Assembly (NCBI RefSeq): GCF_042662625.1
Contig: NZ_JBHSXH010000015.1
Coordinates: 1-64,000, forward strand
Source: Halopelagius fulvigenes
GTDB lineage: Archaea; Halobacteriota; Halobacteria; Halobacteriales; Haloferacaceae
DNA length: 64,000 bases
Direction of reading: 5' to 3'
In this document: positions 6,743 to 15,485 of the stretch, piece after piece
Position numbering within the stretch: the stretch's first letter is position 1
Layout of the letters: each line of letters begins with the position of its first letter
Made by a program: the position numbers and the translations under genes
Notes under the pieces: model-generated
Databases searched by the model: none
Seen by the model: the letters and a program-made list of their open reading frames with translations, nothing else
What the model was told of the DNA's origin: nothing

Positions 6743-8878
6743 ATGACCGAAGACGATGGTCGCGACGCGCCGCCGGCCGACCGCGACGCCGACGGACCCT
6801 GTCCGTTGGACCGCCGAGGGAACCTCGGCGACGCCGGTCACGACGCCGCCGAGGACGACCGACCGACCGCGGAGGACCGCGAGGAGTCCGGCGAGGTTCC
6901 GACGCCGACGGACGCCGTTCCCAACACCGTCCGCGACGTCCGCGACCGAGACGGTGCCGCCTCGGACGACGAGGAGGACGCCGACGCCGCCGAAAACGCG
7001 GACTCTGACCCTTCTGACGACGCTAACGCCGACACCGACGCTGACGCCGACACCGACGACTCTACCGACGAGGACGACATCTCTCTGGACTCCTTCTACG
7101 ACGCCCTCGAAGCGGAGGGTCGCCCGGTGGTCACCGCCCAACAGGTCGCGCGCCGCCTCCAAACAACGCAGGCCGCGGCGTCCGAGGCCTTAGACGCCCT
7201 CGCGGACGCCGGGTCGGTCCAACGGGTGAACGTCGAGACGGACCCGGTCGTCTGGTACCCGACCGAGTGGGGGAAACTGGCGACGCGCGAACGCGTCGTC
7301 CTGTTCCCCGAACGGCGCGAAATCGTCGTGGACAGTCCGACGCAGTACACCCGCGCGCGCCTCTCGCAGTTCGCCCACCTCGTGGACACGACCGGTCAGA
7401 GGCAGTCGGGCACGCGCGGCTACCTCTACAAGATACGGCAGGAGGACGTCTGGCAGGCCCCGTTCGACGAACTCGGGAACCTCATCGCGATGCTGCGGTC
7501 CGTCCTCCCCACCCGGTCGCCACACCTCGAAGAGTGGATAGCGTCCCAGTGGAAGCGCGCCAACCAGTTCCGCCTCTACACCCACGAGGACGGCTACGTC
7601 GTCCTCGAAGGCGCGTCCGAGAGCCTCATGGGCAACGTCGCCCGGCAGAAACTCGACGACGAGCAACTCGTCGCGCCCATCTCCGACACGGAGAGTTGGG
7701 TGCGCGACGGGGCCGAGGCGCAGATAAAGCGCGTGCTCTACGAGGCGGGCTACCCGGTGAAGGACGACCGGGAGTTAGACGCCGGCGACCCCCTCGACGT
7801 GGACCTGCGCGTCGAACTCCGAGACTACCAACGCGATTGGGTCGAGAAGTTCCTAGACCAGAACTCGGGCGTCCTCGTCGGGCCGTCCGGCGCGGGCAAG
7901 ACCGTCACCGGAATCGGCGCTCTCGCGGAAGTCGGCGGCGAGACGCTGATTCTCGTCCCGAGTCGGGAACTCGCCGCGCAGTGGCGCGAGGAACTCCTGC
8001 GGCACACCACCCTCTCGGAGGAACAGATCGGCGAGTACCACGGCGGGCGGAAGGAGGTTCGCCCGGTCACCATCGCCACGTACCAGACGGCGGGGATGGA
8101 CCGCCACCGGTCGCTGTTCGACTCCCGCGCGTGGGGACTCATCATCTACGACGAGGTCCACCACATCCCCTCGCGCATCTACCGCCGGAGCGCCGACTTG
8201 CAGGCCAAGCACCGCCTCGGCCTCTCTGCGACGCCGGTGCGCGAGGACGACAAGGAGAAGGAGATCTTCACGCTCATCGGCCCGCCCATCGGCACCGACT
8301 GGTCGAAACTGTTCGACGCCGGCTACGTGCAGGAACCGGAGGTGGAGATTCGGTACGTCCCGTGGGGCGACGACACCGCGCGCAACGAGTGGGCCAGCGC
8401 CGACGGGCGCGAACGACACAAACTCGCCGGGATGAACCCCGGCAAGGACGAGGAGGTGCGCCGCCTCCTCCGGGAGCATCCGACCGCGAAAGCCCTCGTG
8501 TTCGTCGATTGGTTGGACCAGGGCGAACGCCTCGCCGCGGAACTCGACGCGCCGTTCGTCAGCGGCGAGATGCCGCACTACCGCCGCGAACGCCTGTTCG
8601 AGGACTTCCGCGAGGGCGACTTACGGACGCTCGTCATCTCGCGCGTCGGCGACGAGGGAATCGACCTGCCGAACGCCGAGTTGGCCGTCGTCGCGTCCGG
8701 TCTCGGCGGGTCCAGACGGCAGGGCGCCCAACGCGCCGGGCGGACGATGCGCCCCGCGGGGAGCGCCCTCGTCTACGTCCTCGCCACCCGCGGCACGAGC
8801 GAGGAGGACTTCGCGCAGCGACAGATGCGCCACCTCGCCGAGAAGGGCGTCCGCGTCCGCGAGAATGACCTCGTCTGA
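6743..8878 (+). CDS. rad25: XPB/Rad25-like SF2 DNA helicase
   Basis: A 711-residue superfamily 2 ATPase of the XPB/Rad25 type, expected to open or translocate on DNA in repair. The start at 6743 (MTEDDGRD) is chosen over the upstream in-frame codons, which overlap the divergent promoter. Residues 1-110 are a disordered, Asp/Glu-rich extension. About 115-170 form a helix-turn-helix (TAQQVARRLQTTQAAASEALDALADAGSV begins it). The helicase core has Walker A GPSGAGKT near 380, DEVH near 469, SATPVRED with the XPB-type RED motif near 495, and motif VI QRAGRTMRP near 663. Archaeal XPB is often paired with the nuclease Bax1; here no such gene follows, and an N6-methylase-like gene does instead. Confidence 0.88.
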   Translation: MTEDDGRDAPPADRDADGPCPLDRRGNLGDAGHDAAEDDRPTAEDREESGEVPTPTDAVPNTVRDVRDRDGAASDDEEDADAAENADSDPSDDANADTDADADTDDSTDEDDISLDSFYDALEAEGRPVVTAQQVARRLQTTQAAASEALDALADAGSVQRVNVETDPVVWYPTEWGKLATRERVVLFPERREIVVDSPTQYTRARLSQFAHLVDTTGQRQSGTRGYLYKIRQEDVWQAPFDELGNLIAMLRSVLPTRSPHLEEWIASQWKRANQFRLYTHEDGYVVLEGASESLMGNVARQKLDDEQLVAPISDTESWVRDGAEAQIKRVLYEAGYPVKDDRELDAGDPLDVDLRVELRDYQRDWVEKFLDQNSGVLVGPSGAGKTVTGIGALAEVGGETLILVPSRELAAQWREELLRHTTLSEEQIGEYHGGRKEVRPVTIATYQTAGMDRHRSLFDSRAWGLIIYDEVHHIPSRIYRRSADLQAKHRLGLSATPVREDDKEKEIFTLIGPPIGTDWSKLFDAGYVQEPEVEIRYVPWGDDTARNEWASADGRERHKLAGMNPGKDEEVRRLLREHPTAKALVFVDWLDQGERLAAELDAPFVSGEMPHYRRERLFEDFREGDLRTLVISRVGDEGIDLPNAELAVVASGLGGSRRQGAQRAGRTMRPAGSALVYVLATRGTSEEDFAQRQMRHLAEKGVRVRENDLV
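6812..6830. repeat. Coding palindrome, copy A
   Basis: CGCCGAGG-GAA-CCTCGGCG, a perfect 8-bp stem with a 3-base loop, lies inside the acidic N-terminus of the Rad25-like gene and encodes RRGNLGD. A nearly identical 26-base segment encoding the same residues lies in the DUF123 gene at 28111-28129. Confidence 0.85.
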
Positions 8879-9027
8879 GACGCGCCGGGTCGGGCCCGCG
8901 CCTCCGTCCCCGTCCGGCCCGTTCTCGCTCCGACCCCGCGAACGGGTACCGTTAAGTCGTTCGTGGCGAATGTCTGTGTCGTATCTCCGTCGTCCCGCCG
9001 AGGGACGACTTCGTTCGACTCACTACC

Positions 9028-11322
9028 ATGACAGACGCCGCACGGACGCTCCTCGCCGAGAACGCGGTCCAGCAGTACCGCGCGGCGCTCTCGGACCGCG
9101 TTCGGGCGGGCGAGGAGACGGTCGAGGCGACGGCGGCCGACTGGCGGCGGTTCGTCCGGCGGCGGCACGGCGACCTTTTTTCGGCCATCGACGACGAACG
9201 ACCGGAGGCGGCGGCGCGCGACCTGTTCGTCCAGACGCTCGCCCTCGATTTCCTCCTCGCGGAACTCCTCGACGCCGCCGAACGGACCTTCGACGCGTCC
9301 GTGCCGACCCGTCCCGGCGACGGCGCGGCCGTCGAGTTCGACGCCGACTTCGACGCCGTCCACCGCGCCGTCGCCGCCGACCTCTCGGCGACGGACCGCG
9401 ACCGGTTCCGCGACGCCGCGGAGCGATTCGTGCGGACGGCGGCGTCCGAAGACGTCGCCGCCCTCCACCGGGAGTCGGTCTCGCGTCTCGGTCGGCGGGC
9501 GTTCGGCCGGTACGACACCCCGCCGGGACTCGCCGAACTCGCCGTCGAGACCGTTCGCGAGGGCGGTGCGGGCGGGTCCGGCCCGTTCGCGTTCGCCGAC
9601 GCGACGGTGCTCGACCCCGGGTGCGGCGCGGGGGCGTTCCTCGCCGCGGCGGCCGACCGCAAGCGCGCGGCCATCGCGGACTCCGACTCGGACCGTGACC
9701 CCGCGTCGGCGGCGACGCGGATCGCCGAGAGCGTCCGCGGGTTCGACCTCAACCCGGTCGCCGTCCGCGCCTCGCGCCTCTCGGTCCTCCTCGCACTCCG
9801 ACCGCTTCTGGACGCCGCGGCGGAACCCCTCGATCTGGACCTCCCTATCGTCCTCGGCGACGCACTCGACGCGACGGCCGCGGACCCACCGCTCGCGGGC
9901 GCGCGCGCCGACGTCCTCCTCGGGAACCCCCCGTGGCTCACGTGGGACTCGCTCACGGAGCGACTGAAAGACCGGTGGCGCGACGGGCCGATGGCCGACC
10001 CGAACCTCGACCTGTTCTGCCACGACGGCCGGAACGCCCGCCTCGGGCACGCCAACGACGACGTGTCCGTCCCGTTCGCGTGGACGTGCCTCCACCGCCT
10101 CCTGCGCGACGGCGGCCGCGCGGCGTTCGTCCTCAAGCGCGACCTGTTGACCGGCCCCGCGGGGGAACTCCTCCGCCGCCGCCGCGTCGGCGACCGGCCG
10201 ATTTCGATGCGTGAAATCCACGACTTCGGAACGCTCGCGCCGTTCGGCGACGAGGTGGACGCCGGGACGGCCCTCTACCGACTCGACGCGGGCGTCGCCG
10301 GGGGCGAACCGCCTGCCGTCGATGTGGCCGACGACGACGGTTCGGAGGGCGTCCCGACGACCCGGTGGACGCGGGGAGGAGGCGTGGATGAACGCCCGGC
10401 GTTCGACTCCCTCGCGGCGATGCGCCGAACGCTCGACCGCGCGGAGACGACGTACCTCCCGGCGAACCCCGACTCGCCCGCCGGGCCGTGGGTCCACGCC
10501 GACGCGGAACGCCGGGCGCTCGGCCCCGCGGACTACCGCATCCGCCACGGCGTGAAAGACGACGCCAAGGCGGTGTACGGACTCGACAGGGACACCGTCG
10601 AGTCGCGGAACCTCGAACCCGACCACGTCTACCCGTATCTGAAGTCCAAACACGTCGTGAAGTACGGCCTGTTCGGGTACGACCTCCACCTCGTCCCGCA
10701 ACGGCGCGCCGGGGAGGAGAACGAGTCGGCCGTCCGCGAGGGGACGCCGAACACGTACGCGTACCTCAACGACCACCGCGAACGCCTCGACGACCGCGGG
10801 TCGTCGTGGTTCGACGACGGCCCGTTCTACGGCCTGTTCGGCCTCGGCCCGTACACGTGGGCCGACTACAAGGTGGTCTGGTGCCGCCTCGGGTTCAAGC
10901 CGCACTTCGCCGTCGTCTCGACCGTCGAGGACCCGATGCTCGGCGAGAAACCCGTCGTGCCGGGGGACCACTGCATGTTCGTCGCCACCGACGACGGGGC
11001 GGAGGCGCACTACCTCTGTGCCCTCCTGAACTCCGCGCCGTACCAGCGGTGTCTCCGGGACGTCTCCTCGGGCGGGAAGTCCAGTCTGTCGAAATCGACC
11101 GTCTCGGAGCTCGCACTGCCCGAGTGGGAGGCGACGCCGTACCAGACGGAACTCGCGGAGGCGTCGATGCGGGCGCACGAAATCGTCCCGAACCACGTCG
11201 ACTGCTCGAAGCGCGCGTACAACGCGAAGACGATTCCCGAACTCGACGCGGTGCAGGCCGGTATCGACCGCGCGGTCGAGCGATTTCTCGCAGACGGCGG
11301 CCCCGACGCGAACGCCCGATGA
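9028..11322 (+). CDS. Eco57I/TaqI-class N6-adenine DNA methylase-like protein
   Basis: A 764-residue SAM-dependent methyltransferase of the gamma class, predicted to methylate adenine N6 in DNA. The SAM site is DPGCGAGAF near residue 194, with FDLNP (acidic ribose-binding residue) near 235, and the catalytic motif IV is NPPW at about 299-302. FGRYDTPPGLAEL near 160 is motif X. The C-terminal half (about 330-764) has the TaqI-like specificity-domain character (YPYLKSKHV, LGEKPVVPGDHCMFVA, LLNS). The 150-residue N-terminus is helical, and I see no PD-(D/E)XK nuclease motif, so this is not an evident type IIG restriction enzyme. TATA-like GTTAAG at 8954-8960 precedes it. It follows the Rad25-like gene in the same direction after 149 bases. 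Confidence 0.85.
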   Translation: MTDAARTLLAENAVQQYRAALSDRVRAGEETVEATAADWRRFVRRRHGDLFSAIDDERPEAAARDLFVQTLALDFLLAELLDAAERTFDASVPTRPGDGAAVEFDADFDAVHRAVAADLSATDRDRFRDAAERFVRTAASEDVAALHRESVSRLGRRAFGRYDTPPGLAELAVETVREGGAGGSGPFAFADATVLDPGCGAGAFLAAAADRKRAAIADSDSDRDPASAATRIAESVRGFDLNPVAVRASRLSVLLALRPLLDAAAEPLDLDLPIVLGDALDATAADPPLAGARADVLLGNPPWLTWDSLTERLKDRWRDGPMADPNLDLFCHDGRNARLGHANDDVSVPFAWTCLHRLLRDGGRAAFVLKRDLLTGPAGELLRRRRVGDRPISMREIHDFGTLAPFGDEVDAGTALYRLDAGVAGGEPPAVDVADDDGSEGVPTTRWTRGGGVDERPAFDSLAAMRRTLDRAETTYLPANPDSPAGPWVHADAERRALGPADYRIRHGVKDDAKAVYGLDRDTVESRNLEPDHVYPYLKSKHVVKYGLFGYDLHLVPQRRAGEENESAVREGTPNTYAYLNDHRERLDDRGSSWFDDGPFYGLFGLGPYTWADYKVVWCRLGFKPHFAVVSTVEDPMLGEKPVVPGDHCMFVATDDGAEAHYLCALLNSAPYQRCLRDVSSGGKSSLSKSTVSELALPEWEATPYQTELAEASMRAHEIVPNHVDCSKRAYNAKTIPELDAVQAGIDRAVERFLADGGPDANAR

Positions 11323-11362
11323 GTAATTCTTAAGTCGGGTGACGGCGGTAGGTGTAACTGGA

Positions 11363-11436
11363 CCGCCCTTAGCTCAGCCTGGTAGAGCAGCCGACTGTAG
11401 ATCGGCTTGCCCCCCGTTCAAATCGGGGAGGGCGGA
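11363..11436 (+). tRNA. tRNA-Tyr (anticodon GTA)
   Basis: A complete 74-base cloverleaf: acceptor CCGCCCT/AGGGCGG with discriminator A, D arm with TAGCTCAGCCTGGTAGAGCA, anticodon loop CTGTAGA (GTA), and T arm CCCCGTTCAAATCGGGG. It has no intron and CCA is not encoded. The C1-G72 first pair with A73 is the archaeal tRNA-Tyr identity pattern. A TATA box (TTCTTAAG, 11327-11334) places the transcription start at the gene's 5' end. Confidence 0.97.
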
Positions 11437-11438
11437 CT
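11416..11438 (+). repeat. tRNA-Tyr 3' end, original copy of a 23-bp direct repeat
   Basis: The T arm and acceptor 3' strand of tRNA-Tyr, repeated exactly at 11518-11540. Confidence 0.95.
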
Positions 11439-11517
11439 TTTCCTGCGAACGAAGCGAGTAGTGAACAGTCCGTCTCGACTCGATTTTGAGCAGCGAGCGA
11501 ACGGAGTGAGCGAGTGA

Positions 11518-11540
11518 GTTCAAATCGGGGAGGGCGGACT
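11518..11540 (+). repeat. Duplicated tRNA-Tyr 3' end
   Basis: An exact 23-bp copy of 11416-11438 lying 102 bases downstream, not part of a second tRNA. The 79 bases between the copies hold the haloarchaeal-style GAGCGAACGGAGTGAGCGAG segment. This resembles an att-site duplication left by a tRNA-targeting element, but no integrase is present. Confidence 0.9.
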
Positions 11541-11663
11541 CGCTTTCGCGCCGACTGCGACCGAGTGAGTCAGCGGCGAATCTCGATTCATACCCGAGAG
11601 TAGCGTCAAAAAAGGCGATACGGCCCGGAACGGCGGATAAAATAGGCGATTCGGGAACGTCCG

Positions 11664-12110
11664 TTACAGGTTCGTTCTGACCGTGTCGGTCAGGTCGAAC
11701 GACCCGCCCTGCGTCGTCGACCCAAGTACGGTGACGGCGACCTGATTTCCTTCGATGTCGACGACGTCGCTGATGGAAATCTTGACGACGTTGTCGTTGA
11801 GGATGTTCACGTCGCCCACGTCCACGTCGAGGACATCGCCGCCGATGGACACCGTGATGTCGTTCAGCGCCGTGAGGTTGACGTTCTGGACCACCACGGT
11901 AATCAACCCGCTCGCCAGAACGCCGCCGCTCTGGCGGGTGAAGTTGAGAGCGTCCCCGATGACTCTCGAACCCTGCCTCTCGCTCCGTTGCGCCGCCGCA
12001 CCGCCGGCGAACGCCGTCGCACCCGTCGCCGCCGCCCCTACGGCTACAGTCTTTTTCAGCACGTTGCGCCGTGTCTCCTCTGTTTGGTGTTCCCTGGTGA
12101 CGCACGTCAC
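11664..12110 (-). CDS. Tat-exported protein, unknown function
   Basis: A 148-residue protein with a twin-arginine signal: ETRRNVLKKTVAVGAAATGATAFAGGAAAQ, with the RR at residues 14-15 and a likely cleavage after AAAQ near residue 41. The mature part is a small beta-rich domain of repeated hydrophobic/Asn-Val segments (ITVVVQNVNLTALNDITVSIGGDVLDVDVGDVNILNDN), likely a secreted or surface beta-solenoid-like protein. No enzyme motif is visible. It converges on the tRNA-Tyr region and stands alone. Confidence 0.8.
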   Translation of the reverse strand: MTCVTREHQTEETRRNVLKKTVAVGAAATGATAFAGGAAAQRSERQGSRVIGDALNFTRQSGGVLASGLITVVVQNVNLTALNDITVSIGGDVLDVDVGDVNILNDNVVKISISDVVDIEGNQVAVTVLGSTTQGGSFDLTDTVRTNL

Positions 12111-12301
12111 TAGTGAGAGAGTGTATCACTAAGTGTGCTCCTTGCATTTCCAGCGGGGGAGTTCAGTCACCGTCGTCTGCCCCGAGTCACCCGTCAGAGC
12201 GGCGGTCTGAGAGATAGACACCTTTCTCCGAAAGTCACGATACCGGCCGTTTCAGACCATCTGCCCCGAAGCCCTATTCCGTTGTTGTTCGTACGTCCCC
12301 T

Positions 12302-13642
12302 GTGCGACGTATCCAGGTGCTCGTCTCTGACGACCAGTTAGCGGACGTCACCGACGTCTTGGACGACGAGGAGATCGATTACGTTCGGTACCGGGCGCAG
12401 ATGGGCGACGACGAACAGGAGTGGTTGCTCGAAGTTCCCGTTCCCACCGACGCCATCGGGTACGTGATGGGTCGCCTCGAAGAGGCGGGCCTCGACAGCG
12501 ACCAGTACACGACCGTCGAGAGCCTCGAAAGCGCGATGTCGCCGCGGTCCGAGCAACTGCAGCAACGCTTCGCGGGCGACTTCGACCCGTTGACGGAGGC
12601 GGAACTCCGCTCGAAGGTCCGCGACATGAGCTACGACCCGAAGTCGTTCGTGGCGATGATCTCCCTGAGTGCGGTCATCGCCGCCGGGGGGTTGCTCATC
12701 GACTCGCCGGCGGTCATCGTCGGGTCGATGGTCATCGCGCCCATCGTCGGCCCCGTGTTGACGGCGTCCGTCGGCGGGGTGACCGGCGACCGACAGATGC
12801 TCGCCAACAGCGTCTGGCTTCAGTCCGCCGGCCTCGTGACCGCCGTCGTCGCGGCGGGCGCGTTCAGCTTCCTCCTCCAGTTTCTCGGGTTCTTTCCGAC
12901 GACGCTCGACGTCTCGTCCATCGAACTCATCAGCCTCCGCATCTCGCCGGGGTTCGTCACGCTGGTCGTCGGGTTGGCCGCCGGCGCGGCCGGCGCGTTC
13001 GGCGTCACGACCAAGGGACCGACGTCGCTCATCGGCGTGATGATAGCGGCCGCCCTCATCCCCGCGGCGGCCACCGTCGGCATCGCCCTCGCGTGGAGCG
13101 AGTACCGCGTCGCCGTCGGGGCGGCGCTTCTGCTCCTCGCGACTATCGTCCTCATCAACCTCGGCGCGTTCGTCGTCCTCGTGCAGTTCTACAGTCCCGG
13201 CGAGGAGGGCTGGCTCTTCTCCGAGCCTACCAAGCGTGCCGCACTCGTCGCCACGGCAGTCGCCGTCGTCGTCGTCGTCGGCGTCGTCGGCGTCGCCGCC
13301 GGCCAGCAGATACTGTTCGAGCGAACGGTCAACGAGGTGGTCGAAGGAACCCTCGCCCAGTCCGAGTACGGGGACGTAAAGCCGGTGTCCGTCACAGTCG
13401 AGTACAGCGACGGATTCCTGTCCCGTTCCCCGGAGACGGTGACGGTCGTCGCGAGTCGGACGGCGAACGGGGGTGACCCGCCCTCAGTGGCCGACGAACT
13501 CGACGGGCGAATCACCGAGGTGACCGGTCGGCAGGTCCACGTCCGGGTCCGCTTCCAGGAGTACCAACGCTCCGACGCCGGCAACTCCTCGTCGCTCTCG
13601 GCCCCCTCGGCCCCGTCGCCGGCGACCCCTCGACCGGCCTGA
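12302..13642 (+). CDS. DUF389/TIGR00341-family membrane protein
   Basis: A 446-residue integral membrane protein of the DUF389 family, whose biochemical role is unknown. The GTG at 12302 begins a cytoplasmic domain (residues 1-105, MRRIQVLVSDDQLADVTDVL, ACT-like in character). This is followed by the family segment YDPKSFVAMISLSAVIAAGGLL and about six transmembrane helices (residues about 118-345), including SPAVIVGSMVIAPIVGP. A soluble C-terminal domain (350-430) ends in a Ser/Pro-rich tail. It is a single gene on its own; the next gene starts 68 bases later behind its own TATA-like element. Confidence 0.85.
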   Translation: MRRIQVLVSDDQLADVTDVLDDEEIDYVRYRAQMGDDEQEWLLEVPVPTDAIGYVMGRLEEAGLDSDQYTTVESLESAMSPRSEQLQQRFAGDFDPLTEAELRSKVRDMSYDPKSFVAMISLSAVIAAGGLLIDSPAVIVGSMVIAPIVGPVLTASVGGVTGDRQMLANSVWLQSAGLVTAVVAAGAFSFLLQFLGFFPTTLDVSSIELISLRISPGFVTLVVGLAAGAAGAFGVTTKGPTSLIGVMIAAALIPAAATVGIALAWSEYRVAVGAALLLLATIVLINLGAFVVLVQFYSPGEEGWLFSEPTKRAALVATAVAVVVVVGVVGVAAGQQILFERTVNEVVEGTLAQSEYGDVKPVSVTVEYSDGFLSRSPETVTVVASRTANGGDPPSVADELDGRITEVTGRQVHVRVRFQEYQRSDAGNSSSLSAPSAPSPATPRPA

Positions 13643-13710
13643 GGCGTCGGACCGCCGCGAAAGTCCCCCCGACCGTCGAAACTTAACCGCTCGCGGGAGA
13701 TGGCTCCCCC

Positions 13711-14118
13711 ATGAGCGAACTGCCCTACCGGGCCGAAGTCGACGTTCGGTTTCAGGACTTAGACGCCGTCGGACACGTGAACAACGCCGTCTACGCCACC
13801 TACTGCGAACAGGCGCGCGTCGACTTCTTCGAGGACGTCATCGGCCTCCGGAGCACCGACCTCAACATCGTCCTCGCTTCCCTCGAACTCCAGTACCGCC
13901 GCCCGATTGAGGGCACCGGCACCGTCTCCGTCGAACTCGACGTGCCCGAGGTGGGCAACTCCTCGTTCACGATGGCGTACGAACTCACGTACGAGGGCGA
14001 GGTGGTCGCCACCGGCGAGTCCGTCCAGGTCGTCGTGGACCCCGAGACGCGCGAGTCCGTCCGCGTCCCCGACGCGTGGCGCGAAGCCGTCGGAGCCGAG
14101 ACGGGTTCCGAGGACTGA
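13711..14118 (+). CDS. 4HBT hotdog-fold acyl-CoA thioesterase
   Basis: A 135-residue single-domain hotdog thioesterase expected to hydrolyse acyl-CoA in the cytoplasm. The signature VRFQDLDAVGHVNNAVYATYCEQARVDFF (residues 11-39) contains the catalytic Asp and the HVNN segment of the 4-hydroxybenzoyl-CoA thioesterase family. The second half supplies the strands LASLELQYRRPI and VELDVPEVGNSSFTMAYEL. The length is typical for the family. A TATA-like element (ACTTAAC near 13681) precedes the ATG. The substrate cannot be told from sequence, and the neighbouring queuosine-type genes are probably unrelated. Confidence 0.9.
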   Translation: MSELPYRAEVDVRFQDLDAVGHVNNAVYATYCEQARVDFFEDVIGLRSTDLNIVLASLELQYRRPIEGTGTVSVELDVPEVGNSSFTMAYELTYEGEVVATGESVQVVVDPETRESVRVPDAWREAVGAETGSED

Positions 14119-14192
14119 ACCCTCTCAGGGCTGTTCTCCGCCGCCCGACTCGATGAGTGCCTTTTTCTCTCCCCGACAGGTAATACCGCGAG

Positions 14193-14687
14193 ATGACTGG
14201 AAGAACACCCCCGTCTTCTCGGAGCGATACTCGCGGCGGTGACGGAGGCGACGCCGACTCGCCGGTCGCCCGCGCGGGCGAACGCGTCCTCCGCATCGGT
14301 TCGGATCGCCCCGTCCGGATCAGCGCGGGTCACAGGCTCCTCCACCACGACGGCAAGTGCAGTCGGCCGCACGGCCACAACTACGAGATTTCGGTCGAAC
14401 TGGTCGGCGAACTCACCGACGAGGGGTGGGTCGCGGACAAGGGCGACGTGACCGACGTGATAGACGAGTGGGACCACATGTTCCTGTTGGAGTCGGGCGA
14501 CCCCCTCGTCGAGGCGTTCGACGAGAGCGGCGACGCCGACGCCGCCGTCGTCCTCGACGCGCCCCCGACGGCCGAGGTAATGGCCGTCGTGTTGGAGGGG
14601 AAACTCGCCGACGACCTCCCCGACACCGTCTCCGAGGTGTCGGTCGAGGTGCGCGAGACGGGCGAACTCTGCGCGGGGTTCCGCTGA
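14193..14687 (+). CDS. queD: 6-carboxy-tetrahydropterin synthase (QueD)
   Basis: This enzyme converts dihydroneopterin triphosphate to 6-carboxy-tetrahydropterin, the second step toward preQ0, which archaea insert into tRNA as archaeosine. The 164 residues contain the zinc and active-site set H47, C56, H60 and H62 (SAGHRLLHHDGKCSRPHGHNYE) and the conserved segment KGDVTDVIDEWDHMFL. The first 30 residues are a disordered acidic extension. The gene overlaps queE by one base (TGATG), so the two are translationally coupled. Confidence 0.95.
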   Translation: MTGRTPPSSRSDTRGGDGGDADSPVARAGERVLRIGSDRPVRISAGHRLLHHDGKCSRPHGHNYEISVELVGELTDEGWVADKGDVTDVIDEWDHMFLLESGDPLVEAFDESGDADAAVVLDAPPTAEVMAVVLEGKLADDLPDTVSEVSVEVRETGELCAGFR

Positions 14688-15457
14688 TGCCCGTCACCTC
14701 GACCGTCGAACGGCCCGACGACGCCCCCGAAGGGCCCGCCCTCCCCGTGAACGAACTGTTCGCCTCCCTGCAGGGCGAGGGGAAACTTGCGGGCGTCCCG
14801 AGCACGTTCGTCCGAACCAGCGGCTGTAACCTCCGCTGTTGGTTCTGCGACTCCTACCACACTTCGTGGGACCCGACGCACGCGTGGATGAGCGTCGAGC
14901 GAATCGTCGAGGAAGTCGAGGCCCGCGACCCGACCCACGTCGTCCTCACGGGCGGGGAACCCCTGCTCCACGACGCGTCGGCGACGCTCCTCGAACGACT
15001 CGCCGACGAGGGCTACCACCTCACCGTGGAGACGAACGGAACGCTCGCGCCCGACGCGCCCATCGACCTCGCCAGCGTCAGCCCGAAACTCTCCACCTCC
15101 ACCCCGACCCCCGATAACGCGCCGGACGGTACCCCCGGCGAGTGGGAGGCCCGCCACGAGGAGCGACGGATCGACTTCGACGCACTGACGACGCTCCTCG
15201 AACGCCACGAGGTGCAACTGAAGTTCGTCGTCACCGGTCCCGACGACATGGACGAGATAGAGTCGCTGGTCGCCGACGTGCGCGAACGCGCCGACGCCGA
15301 CCTGAACGACGAGGACGTCCTCCTCATGCCGGAGGGGCGGACCCGCGAGGAACTCGACGCGACGCGGAACGTCGTCGCCGACCTTGCCGCGGAGTACGGC
15401 TACCGCTACACGCCCCGCCTGCACGTGGACCTGTGGAACGACGCCCCCGAGACGTGA
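14687..15457 (+). CDS. queE: 7-carboxy-7-deazaguanine synthase (QueE)
   Basis: A radical-SAM enzyme that contracts carboxy-tetrahydropterin to 7-carboxy-7-deazaguanine, the third step of preQ0 synthesis. The 256 residues carry the Fe-S cysteines C47, C51 and C54 (CNLRCWFC, CX3CX2C spacing), the family segment NELFASLQGEGKLAGVPSTF just before them, and the SAM-binding TGGEPLLH. I set the start at the ATG overlapping the queD stop codon; upstream in-frame extension runs through queD. It is the middle gene of queD-queE-queC. Confidence 0.95.
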   Translation: MPVTSTVERPDDAPEGPALPVNELFASLQGEGKLAGVPSTFVRTSGCNLRCWFCDSYHTSWDPTHAWMSVERIVEEVEARDPTHVVLTGGEPLLHDASATLLERLADEGYHLTVETNGTLAPDAPIDLASVSPKLSTSTPTPDNAPDGTPGEWEARHEERRIDFDALTTLLERHEVQLKFVVTGPDDMDEIESLVADVRERADADLNDEDVLLMPEGRTREELDATRNVVADLAAEYGYRYTPRLHVDLWNDAPET

Positions 15458-15485
15458 CCATCGGTACACCGCTTCCCACGATACC

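Noticed and set aside
9028..9480. Nuclease domain at the N-terminus of the methylase (type IIG idea)
   Set aside because: No PD-(D/E)XK or HNH pattern could be found in the first 150 residues.
8773..11196. 807-codon minus-strand open frame opposite the methylase gene
   Set aside because: A typical shadow in GC-rich DNA: Arg/Val/Glu-rich, no motif, while the plus strand has clear methylase motifs.
11437..11540. A second, partial tRNA gene behind tRNA-Tyr
   Set aside because: Only the T arm and acceptor 3' strand are repeated. No D or anticodon arm can be folded upstream.
11374..12147. 257-codon minus-strand frame over tRNA-Tyr and the Tat protein gene
   Set aside because: It crosses a tRNA gene and reads the Tat-protein DNA in the wrong frame.
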